DNA of 8,724 bases. It comes from an uncultured Odoribacter sp. (GTDB lineage Bacteria; Bacteroidota; Bacteroidia; Bacteroidales; Marinifilaceae). Below are positions 1 to 4,354 of this stretch, piece by piece. Where the stretch lies: positions 1 through 8,724 of the forward strand of contig CAMRAP010000063.1 in NCBI GenBank assembly GCA_947039985.1, given 5' to 3'. Every line of letters starts with the position of its first letter. Within the stretch, counting starts at the first letter, position 1. Below the pieces are notes generated by a model, which saw only the letters and a program-made list of their open reading frames with translations, did not search any database and was not told the DNA's origin. A program made the translations under genes and the position numbers.

Positions 1-4
1 CTAA

Positions 5-40
5 AATCCGCCATTCCAGCTTTGGAATGGCGGATTTTTT
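5..40 (+). terminator. Rho-independent terminator inside IS66 end
   Basis: A near-perfect stem, AATCCGCCATTCCA against TGGAATGGCGGATT, has a short loop and is followed by TTTTTT on the plus strand. It lies between the presumed end of the off-window transposase gene and the terminal repeat. It would stop IS transcription from running into the restriction-enzyme remnant. Confidence 0.85.
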
Positions 41-68
41 GTCAAGGTGCGGTTCAGTTGACGCTTAC
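41..68 (-). repeat. IS66 terminal inverted repeat (copy 1)
   Basis: The outer 28 bases of the IS end. The minus strand reads GTAAGCGTCAACTGAACCGC and continues inward. The first 13 bases match the repeat at 610 except for one G/A difference. It would be the transposase binding and cleavage site. Confidence 0.68.
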
Positions 69-127
69 TTGAAAACGTATGTATTAACGAAGCAAAAGAT
101 AAATCAGTAGCTCAAAAAGCTGAACAA

Positions 128-484
128 TTGTATGAACTCACACCAAGAGAATTTGAAGAATGGACTGCCGATCTATTCTCTTGTATGGGCTATGAAAAAG
201 TAACACTGACACCACAAAGCAACGACAAAGGAATAGATGTTCTTGCTGTAAAGAATGGATTGAAAATTGCTATACAGTGTAAAAAATTTAAGGGAGTTGT
301 GGGTTCTCCAGATGTGCAAGCTTTTTTGGGAGCTATGCAAAATGCTGAAGTAGATAAAGGTTTTTTTATCACAACTGGCACATTTAGCATTGCAGCAGAA
401 AAATCAACGATAAATATGCCAATAGAGTTATACGACAAAATATCTTTAAGTAACCTCATAAACATAGCGATGAACTTCTCTTAA
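128..484 (+). CDS. Mrr-type restriction endonuclease, 5'-truncated by IS66
   Basis: The protein is a compact Mrr_cat (PD-(D/E)XK) nuclease domain of 118 residues. The family normally cuts DNA, often modified DNA. It shows the early helix TPREFEEWTADLF (5-17), the metal-binding Asp in GIDVLA (D37) and the Q-x-K signature IQCKKF (Q50, K52). It ends naturally with the usual hydrophobic C-terminal strand and helix. The listed start is a TTG without a convincing ribosome site. The frame stays open upstream to base 62 with coding-like sequence but no ATG, GTG or TTG, and the IS66 end stops at 68 inside it. I infer a longer gene that lost its N-terminal part to the insertion. The nuclease core looks intact, but expression is doubtful. 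It could equally be listed as a pseudogene. Confidence 0.7.
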   Translation: MYELTPREFEEWTADLFSCMGYEKVTLTPQSNDKGIDVLAVKNGLKIAIQCKKFKGVVGSPDVQAFLGAMQNAEVDKGFFITTGTFSIAAEKSTINMPIELYDKISLSNLINIAMNFS

Positions 485-609
485 TCCTAAGTGAATTAAA
501 CGAAGTTAAGCACAAAAAAGCCCTAATCTGGTAGCCATACTTGGAAGCATAACTTTGTGCAATTTGGATAGAACAAAACCGCGGAATCAGTGGTAAAGAC
601 TATGGGGAA
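485..609. other. Intergenic spacer, no gene seen
   Basis: This is AT-rich sequence between the nuclease remnant and the second IS66 end. No reading frame resembles a protein. The only structure is a loose inverted pair, GCACAAA (510-516) and TTTGTGC (554-560), enclosing about 37 bases. It is too weak to call a terminator or an RNA. Confidence 0.4.
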
Positions 610-636
610 GTAAGCATCAACTCTAGCCACGTCAAA
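610..636 (+). repeat. IS66 terminal inverted repeat (copy 2)
   Basis: GTAAGCATCAACT followed by CTAGCCACGTCAA. The first 13 bases match the inward-read end at 68 with one mismatch, and similarity weakens further in. It marks the outer boundary of the second remnant. Confidence 0.62.
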
Positions 637-665
637 GGACAGTAAAGAATAAATCTTCACTGCCC
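637..665 (-). terminator. Stem-loop after tnpC remnant (weak terminator)
   Basis: On the minus strand GGGCAGTGAAGA pairs with TCTTTACTGTCC across a 5-base loop, a 12-bp stem with two G-U pairs, followed only by TTT. It lies between the tnpC stop and the IS end, the same place as the strong terminator in copy 1. The short T run makes it weak or decayed. Confidence 0.45.
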
Positions 666-670
666 TTATA

Positions 671-891
671 TTATTTCGGTATCCTACAAGTCGCAGGTGC
701 ATTTTGTGGAGGCAATGGCGCCACAAAATTTGTGGCGGTCTGATCCAAACTCGGTGCGGTTTTCAAAACGTGCGCCACATAACGGTACGGATCCAAGCCA
801 TTTTTCTTGCCGTTTCAATCAAGCTGAACATCACAGCACTTCCCTGCGCGCCCTCAGGCGTATTGGCAAACAAGAAATTCTTTCGTGTCAG
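671..891 (-). pseudogene. IS66 transposase (TnpC) C-terminal fragment, frameshifted
   Basis: The minus strand encodes LTRKNFLFANTPEGAQGSAV and then MFSLIETA, the IS66_C signature that ends IS66 TnpC transposases. After ETA one base appears to be missing near 803-808. The next frame resumes with KNGLDPYRYVAHVLKTAP and closes with LPPQNAPATCRIPK and a stop at 671, which matches the usual proline-rich TnpC tail. All catalytic (DDE) parts are absent and the 5' end begins abruptly after an in-frame stop. The piece cannot encode a functional transposase. Open frames on the opposite strand here are shadows of this remnant. Confidence 0.8.
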
Positions 892-921
892 CTAGTTTTT
901 CTGTTTTTTTATGTTCTATTC

Positions 922-950
922 CGTGTGCAATCTCGTGTGCAATTGCGTGT
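922..950 (+). repeat. 12-bp-spaced CGTGTGCAAT repeats, left of att core
   Basis: CGTGTGCAAT begins at 922 and 934, and a partial third unit, CGTGT, begins at 946, each 12 bases apart. The same decamer occurs twice, again 12 bases apart, at 1141 and 1153 on the other side of the tRNA fragment. Direct repeats flanking a core are typical arm-type binding sites of tyrosine integrases, which is the likely role. Confidence 0.6.
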
Positions 951-1026
951 TATTTACACACTACATATAGAACATCCATCAGACAAATATAACGTTCAAT
1001 TAGTCTGGAACCCATTGAAAACAAAG

Positions 1027-1066
1027 AAAAAAATAGCGAATCGTTGTGTTATCAACGATTCGCTAT
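1027..1066 (-). terminator. tRNA terminator reused at the element's left end
   Basis: A perfect 14-bp stem (ATAGCGAATCGTTG at 1033-1046 with its complement at 1053-1066) has a 6-base loop. On the minus strand it is followed by TTTTTTT. It begins two bases beyond the CCA end of the tRNA fragment, so it was probably the tRNA gene's own terminator. In the present arrangement it would also end transcription from the integrase operon before it reaches the flank. Confidence 0.88.
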
Positions 1067-1067
1067 A

Positions 1068-1095
1068 TGGCGGAGAAGAAGGGATTTGAACCCTT
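1068..1095 (-). other. Attachment site: 3' end of a tRNA gene (serine-type)
   Basis: On the minus strand the sequence reads as a T arm (AAGGG, loop TTCAAAT, CCCTT), then the 3' acceptor strand CTTCTCC, discriminator G and an encoded CCA. A tRNA ending this way would start GGAGAAG, and with G at position 73 this best fits tRNA-Ser; Tyr is less likely. The rest of the tRNA is missing: upstream sequence does not form an anticodon arm, and the integrase gene begins 36 bases away. This is the normal outcome of integration into a tRNA 3' end. The complete tRNA is expected at the far end of the element, beyond base 8724. The fragment fixes the element boundary at roughly base 1096. Confidence 0.82.
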
Positions 1096-1131
1096 TTACT
1101 AATTCCTTAAAACCTAACAACATCAACGGTT

Positions 1132-2238
1132 TCAATCTTTCGTGTGCAATTCCGTGTGCAATGCAGATATAAAAAAGTCATCTACTATATCAGACACCTC
1201 TACTTGCTTTGAATCCATAGTATGTTGGTACACTGATTTTAACATATTGTTTGTTGCGTGTCCCATGCGCTCCATAGCATATTTATCTGGAACATTAAGA
1301 GCGAGCATGACTGAGGCGTTGGCGTGCCTTAGATCATGGAAGCGAAAATGCTGGATACCACCACTCTTACATAATCTTGTAAAACGCATGTACATAGCTT
1401 GCCCAGAAAGTTGGACAACAAAATTATTTACTCTAGGTTGTTTTTCTATAAGCGCTTGAATATATGCAGGAATTCGTATCACTCGATTGCCGCTATAAGT
1501 CTTTGTTCCTTTTAACGTAGCGCCATCCTTCCCTTCCACCACAGCTTGCCTTATGTGCAACAAATCACCGTTAATGCAATCCCAAGTAATCCCTCTTATT
1601 TCGGAGGCTCTTAGCCCAATCCATACAGCAAGCAAATACGGCAACTCCATTTCAGTGCCAGAAACAATGGACATAATCTTTTGCAGCTCTTCTATCGTTG
1701 GGATAGATGCAATATATCGTTGTTTTTGTGGTAGCGCTGTATGCAATATCATACCTGGGAGATATTCGGACAGCGTAGAGCTGAGTAGACCATGTGCATT
1801 ACGGACAGATTTTGGTGAATGTGTCTTTGCCATGGAATTGATTGCTCGTTGGACTCTTTCCTGTGTTAATTTTGACAATTGTATATCCATAAGTTGTTGC
1901 AGCGTATTTTTTCGCATTCTAATATAGTTCGTTACTGTAGTTGGACTTAATATTGCATCCTTGCTTTCGATATATCGCTCAATAGCCTCCCCCACTGTCA
2001 AGTTGAGGGGTTTATTTTTTGCCTCTATTAGTTTTAAGCGCATGGATAAGGCCAAGGCATGAGCGACGGCTGGATCATCATCTATTACACTTTCTCGAAT
2101 CCCATCCACAGTTACTTGGCATCGAAATTTTCCACTTGCTAGTTCTATCGATTTGGGATTATTCAAATTGACGGCTTTGATGCGTCGTTTTTCAAGCAGA
2201 CGTTTTGCTTCTTTTTCATGAGCTTTTACATCTAACAT
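1132..2238 (-). CDS. int: Tyrosine-recombinase integrase
   Basis: This 368-residue tyrosine recombinase catalyses site-specific integration and, with a directionality factor, excision of the element. Residues 1-75 resemble an arm-binding N-terminal domain, 78-165 the core-binding SAM-like domain (TVGEAIERYI) and 178-350 the catalytic domain. The catalytic set is complete: R210 (GLRASEIRG), K246 (KGTKTYSG), H301 and R304 (HDLRHANAS), H327 (MGHAT) and nucleophile Y337 (SVYQH). The start at 2238 is chosen because AAGGAGG lies 7 bases before that ATG. An in-frame extension to 2406 would overlap the upstream gene and read through a hairpin. The gene ends 36 bases from the tRNA-derived att core, the classic int-att arrangement. 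It is the last gene of a long same-strand cluster rather than part of a divergent lysogeny switch. Confidence 0.95.
   Translation of the reverse strand: MLDVKAHEKEAKRLLEKRRIKAVNLNNPKSIELASGKFRCQVTVDGIRESVIDDDPAVAHALALSMRLKLIEAKNKPLNLTVGEAIERYIESKDAILSPTTVTNYIRMRKNTLQQLMDIQLSKLTQERVQRAINSMAKTHSPKSVRNAHGLLSSTLSEYLPGMILHTALPQKQRYIASIPTIEELQKIMSIVSGTEMELPYLLAVWIGLRASEIRGITWDCINGDLLHIRQAVVEGKDGATLKGTKTYSGNRVIRIPAYIQALIEKQPRVNNFVVQLSGQAMYMRFTRLCKSGGIQHFRFHDLRHANASVMLALNVPDKYAMERMGHATNNMLKSVYQHTMDSKQVEVSDIVDDFFISALHTELHTKD
1141..1162 (+). repeat. 12-bp-spaced CGTGTGCAAT repeats inside int 3' end
   Basis: Two exact copies of CGTGTGCAAT start at 1141 and 1153. They lie within the last codons of the integrase gene, where they encode the repeated LHT of its C-terminus. 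With the copies at 922 and 934 they bracket the tRNA-derived core. They are likely arm-type sites for the integrase. Confidence 0.6.
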
Positions 2239-2288
2239 AAAGTCCTCCTTTTTACTGATAGCTCCAGTTTTAATTGGCGTGGATTGTT

Positions 2289-2337
2289 GACCACCCCTTC
2301 GTCTACAACAAATGACGAAGGGAGTGGTCTTTTTTTT
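2289..2337 (+). terminator. Strong hairpin with T-run on the plus strand
   Basis: GACCACCCCTTCGTC (2289-2303) pairs with GACGAAGGGAGTGGTC (2314-2329), with a one-base bulge and a 10-base loop, then TTTTTTTT on the plus strand. It has full terminator form only for rightward transcription, although all genes nearby run leftward. On the minus strand the stem is preceded by A8 and followed by no T tract, so it forms a leader hairpin about 40 bases before the int ribosome site. It may block antisense or host read-through, or affect int mRNA stability. Confidence 0.7.
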
Positions 2338-2353
2338 ACACATTCCTTTCTGA

Positions 2354-2623
2354 TTATTGTTCTGATGTTTCATTATATGGGACGCCAACAATCCGACAAA
2401 CTTCACGACCAGTCATGCCCACTTTCTTTGCTAGTGAGCTAAATCGTTGAAAAGACATGTTCCACGGGCCTTCTCTTCGATATGTAGAAATGACTGTTCT
2501 TGACGATTGTAGTGCATCAGAAATTTGGTAATCATCTAGTTGTTTGCTCGCCTTCCCTCTCGCAAAAGCTTCTCGAAACGCTACAGCTTGACGCTCGTGG
2601 GTTGTCATTTTAAGTGCTGGCAT
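2354..2623 (-). CDS. Small helix-turn-helix-like phage protein, possible regulator or excisionase
   Basis: I do not recognise a named family with certainty. The 89-residue basic protein has an all-helical pattern with a Cro/repressor-like region at about 33-80. ISDALQSSRTVISTYRR (34-50) looks like a helix-turn-helix, and FSSLAKKVGMTGREVCRIVGV resembles the following helices of XRE-type proteins. The start at 2623 is 4 bases after the dut stop and follows AAAGGG within the dut 3' end, so the two genes are probably coupled. It sits directly upstream of int, where excisionases and integrase regulators are often found. A role in controlling integration or excision is inferred from position only. 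It could also be an unrelated early phage DNA-binding protein. Confidence 0.7.
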   Translation of the reverse strand: MPALKMTTHERQAVAFREAFARGKASKQLDDYQISDALQSSRTVISTYRREGPWNMSFQRFSSLAKKVGMTGREVCRIVGVPYNETSEQ

Positions 2624-2627
2624 AAAA

Positions 2628-3161
2628 TCACGCCCTTTCGGTTAATTTGGCATCAGTGGAGCCCAGTCCTCCATTGCGCACGCCATTTTCATTGTCCGAA
2701 TATGTAATCCCAAATGGAATAAAAATTGCTTGCATAAAGCCATCTCCTGCCTCAAGAGAAACTGATTTCCCCTTGTTGCTGTCGTTTGTCACCTTAGCAA
2801 ACACATGCCCCTGGTTGTCCGAATAGTAATAGTCACTGTCAATTACACCTATTGTATTATCAAGTTGGAGGCGATATCGAAAGCCAAGTCCACTGCGGGG
2901 TAGGCACCCTAGCCACCAACCTTCACTAAGTTTGACTCTTATCCCAGTTGGGATTTTAATGGTCTCACCAGGGTTTAAGGTAAAACCAAACGGTGCTTTA
3001 AAATCATACCCTGCACTTCCCGCCGTCGATCGTGATGGCAATAGAATGCTGTCATACATCTTTTGCATATCACTATCAAATTCATCTTTTATATCAGATG
3101 AATGATAAGCGCAACAGAACTGCTCAAAACTCACCTTTTCAAATTCGCCCACTCTTTGCAT
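2628..3161 (-). CDS. dut: dUTP diphosphatase (dUTPase)
   Basis: Hydrolyses dUTP to dUMP and pyrophosphate, keeping uracil out of DNA and feeding dUMP to thymidylate synthase. All five motifs of the trimeric dUTPase family are present in its 177 residues: I AGYDFKAP (50-57), II PRSGLGF (88-94), III GVIDSDYYY (105-113, with the catalytic-pocket Asp and Tyr), IV GDGFMQAIF (139-147) and V RNGGLGSTD (162-170). A 40-residue N-terminal lead (RVGEFEKVSFEQF), common in phage forms, precedes the core. The start is supported by GGAGGG 7 bases before the ATG. It follows the methyltransferase by 27 bases and is followed by a small DNA-binding protein after 4 bases. With ThyX further up the cluster it forms the dUTP to dTMP branch of the element's nucleotide module. 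Confidence 0.95.
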   Translation of the reverse strand: MQRVGEFEKVSFEQFCCAYHSSDIKDEFDSDMQKMYDSILLPSRSTAGSAGYDFKAPFGFTLNPGETIKIPTGIRVKLSEGWWLGCLPRSGLGFRYRLQLDNTIGVIDSDYYYSDNQGHVFAKVTNDSNKGKSVSLEAGDGFMQAIFIPFGITYSDNENGVRNGGLGSTDAKLTERA

Positions 3162-3188
3162 TTATTGCCCTCCATATATCCATATTCT

Positions 3189-3609
3189 TTAAAATACCAC
3201 TACCATACTTGGGAACGGTGCTGAATTTTTACAAGCTCCGAATTTTAAACGACCTTTTACAAATCTAATTTCCGCTTTATTATAGATAAACTCGTGAAAA
3301 TATTTGGTATCTGTTCTTGCAGGGATTAACATAACAACTTTTGTATTTTGCTTTTTCCCTTCATTGAAAGACTTCTCAACCCAATGTTTAATTTCTTTCC
3401 CATAGGGAGGATTGCAAAACACTGTTTCACCCCCCCAATTTTGGGATAATCCATCATCTTCTTTCGTATAGAATTTATTGCATTTTTTTGTTGAGTTAGT
3501 CGCAACAAGGGTCAAGTGTAAAATTGAATTCGTCATTTAAGCTGTCAAAGAATCCTTGTGGTGTACTCCATTGGTCTGTATTACTGCTAAACATTAAATT
3601 AGTATTCAA
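3189..3609 (-). pseudogene. Phage DNA N6-adenine methyltransferase, single-base frameshift
   Basis: Members of this phage Dam-like family methylate adenine in DNA using S-adenosylmethionine. The gene is split between two frames. The first, from a TTG at 3609 preceded by AAAGGAA, reads MNTNLMFSSNTDQWSTPQGF and continues to FNFTLDPC. It then reaches a TAA at once. Removing one base in TTGTTGCG (about 3502-3508) restores ATNSTKKCNKFYTKEDDGL, which continues through CNPPYGKE (the NPPY catalytic motif), MLIPARTDTKYFH and the family's natural end, APFPSMVVVF. The rebuilt protein has about 139 residues, the usual length for this group. As sequenced, the catalytic half lacks the N-terminal SAM-binding part, so activity is unlikely unless ribosomes shift +1 or the base is a sequencing error. 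An internal ATG at 3536 would give 115 residues and is probably spurious. Confidence 0.85.
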
Positions 3610-3651
3610 TCGTGTGTTCCTTTCGACGATGCATATTGCCCAATAATTCAA

Positions 3652-3686
3652 TGTGATACAACCTCTTTGCACGTTGTTGCATCACA
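3652..3686 (-). other. Stem-loop between FTR-like gene and methyltransferase
   Basis: TGTGATACAAC (3652-3662) pairs with GTTGCATCACA (3676-3686), an 11-bp stem with one G-U or A-C position depending on strand. It begins right after the stop of the FTR-like gene. No T-run follows on either strand, so it is not a normal terminator. It may be a processing or stability hairpin separating the reductase cassette from downstream genes. Confidence 0.5.
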
Positions 3687-3866
3687 CTATCCTTTTACAT
3701 AGAGCCCACAGTGGCAGATCCCCTCTGTGGACTCCCTAAATGCCTTACACATACATTGTGTGTCCTCATTTTTTTCAATAGCACATGGACAATAACCGCC
3801 ATTTTCTTTTAAAGCTATCTTCATTTCCTTTACAAAATTTATATCATTACAAGCTTTAATTTCCAT
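3687..3866 (-). CDS. Miniature ferredoxin:thioredoxin/disulfide reductase-like Fe-S protein (59 aa)
   Basis: This small gene reads from an ATG at 3866 to TAG at 3687. Its 59-residue product carries three Cys-x-Cys pairs: CPC (26-28), CMC (38-40) and CHC (51-53), in the context NGGYCPC, CMCKAFR and EGICHCGLY. This is the signature of the catalytic chain of ferredoxin:thioredoxin reductase (FTR), in which a [4Fe-4S] cluster beside an active-site disulfide passes ferredoxin electrons to a thioredoxin. The family usually has CPC and CHC around a middle CPC; here the middle is CMC, the first spacing is short (9 residues) and the N-terminal part is minimal. The start overlaps the nrdG stop (TAATG), so translation is coupled. 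With a CPKC redoxin and NrdD in the same operon, the likely role is to reduce the redoxin that recycles NrdD. Function is inferred; the motif is directly visible. Confidence 0.88.
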   Translation of the reverse strand: MEIKACNDINFVKEMKIALKENGGYCPCAIEKNEDTQCMCKAFRESTEGICHCGLYVKG

Positions 3867-4354
3867 TAACTAATCCTTTCCGCCCACTGATTATCCGATG
3901 ATAAATGGATACCTAAAATATCATCATACCTAGTTGGTTTGTTAGGTATATATCTGCCATACTTGATAATGATATTTGAAAAGCGTTTCAATTCATTTAT
4001 TTGTGTTGTAATTTCTTCTAGCCTATACCCTGTATAAATGACAATATCATCTAAACAATTGCCGTATTTATGTCGAAATTCAGTAATGAAATCGTACAAT
4101 TCTTCCCATTGCTCAAACGGCTCAAGCCCTCCAAACACTATCGCTTGTGTAAGCGGATTAGTTAAATACCTATCAATAATTCCTTTATTAGAAATTGCAA
4201 CAGGTATGCATGATCTCCACCCGTCATTGTGGCAGACATCCAATGCAATACCTGCCTCCACGCAGCATTTACCTCCACATGATATTGTTCCTATGAACAT
4301 TGCAGGATAACGATAATTAGTGAAATCTTCATCAATAATTGTTTTTACTCTCAC
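3866..4354 (-). CDS. nrdG: Anaerobic ribonucleotide reductase activase (NrdG-like radical SAM protein)
   Basis: NrdG uses a [4Fe-4S] cluster and S-adenosylmethionine to create the glycyl radical on NrdD. The 162-residue protein has the family layout: a short beta strand MFIGTISC (19-26), the cluster loop ending CHN (41-43), the SAM-contacting GGLEPF (75-80), the strand-helix IVIYTGYRLEEI (104-115) and a C-terminal part IPNKPTRYDDILGIHL. The cluster motif is odd: the usual CX3CX2C is replaced by C26-x3-C30 (or C31) and then C41, so about eight residues are inserted before the third Cys. The gene starts four bases inside the end of nrdD (overlap 4351-4354) and its stop overlaps the start of the FTR-like gene. 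This tight packing supports joint action with NrdD. A radical SAM protein of another subgroup is possible, but the neighbour makes NrdG by far the best call. Confidence 0.88.
   Translation of the reverse strand: MRVKTIIDEDFTNYRYPAMFIGTISCGGKCCVEAGIALDVCHNDGWRSCIPVAISNKGIIDRYLTNPLTQAIVFGGLEPFEQWEELYDFITEFRHKYGNCLDDIVIYTGYRLEEITTQINELKRFSNIIIKYGRYIPNKPTRYDDILGIHLSSDNQWAERIS

Larger units (their letters stand above)
1..68 (+). mobile_element. IS66-family element, right end only
   Basis: Only the outer end of an insertion sequence lies in the window; its body would be to the left. Reading inward from base 68 on the minus strand the end starts GTAAGCGTCAACT, the GTAAGC-type terminus known for the IS66 family. 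A second copy of the same terminus, GTAAGCATCAACT, lies at 610, matching at 12 of 13 positions. A strong terminator sits just inside the end, as expected after the last transposase gene (tnpC), so this is probably the right end. The next base outward falls inside a truncated restriction-enzyme reading frame, so the insertion probably broke that gene. Any 8-bp target duplication would be TTGAAAAC at 69-76, but the other end is outside the window. Confidence 0.7.
610..891 (-). mobile_element. IS66-family remnant (right end plus tnpC 3' part)
   Basis: The fragment starts at 610 with the IS terminus GTAAGCATCAACT and carries the C-terminal coding part of the IS66 transposase on the minus strand up to about 891. 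Transposase similarity ends there abruptly at a stop codon in the same frame. The rest of the element, including tnpA, tnpB and most of tnpC, is gone. The remnant faces the first IS66 end: both outer ends point at the 69-609 interval, so the nuclease remnant lies between two oppositely oriented IS66 ends. The base differences between the two repeats indicate that the copies are not recent duplicates. Confidence 0.72.

Noticed and set aside
510..560. Terminator or small RNA in the spacer
   Set aside because: The 7-base arms GCACAAA and TTTGTGC are far apart with unpaired sequence between; no T-run or stable fold is evident.
697..1089. Plus-strand open frames of 130 and 63 residues
   Set aside because: They lie opposite the IS66 transposase remnant and run across the tRNA fragment and terminator; the proteins look like no family. 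They are shadows of decayed sequence.
1068..1155. Complete tRNA gene
   Set aside because: Only the T arm and the 3' acceptor strand can be folded. There is no anticodon arm, D arm or matching GGAGAAG 5' strand, and integrase coding begins at 1132.
922..1162. CRISPR array or iteron-type origin
   Set aside because: There are only two or three 10-base units per cluster with 2-base spacers, no array-length repeats and no cas or rep gene. Integrase arm sites explain them better.
2239..2406. N-terminal extension of the integrase by 56 residues
   Set aside because: It overlaps the upstream gene, reads through the hairpin and has no ribosome site. The ATG at 2238 has AAGGAGG at ideal spacing and gives a normal integrase N-terminus.
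3032..3268. Plus-strand 78-residue frame
   Set aside because: It is antisense to the 5' part of dut and the 3' end of the methyltransferase, both of which are well supported.
3430..3436. C7 run (G7 in the coding strand) as the cause of the methyltransferase frameshift
   Set aside because: The reading frame on both sides of this run is the same and matches the family; the break lies about 70 bases away at TTGTTGCG.
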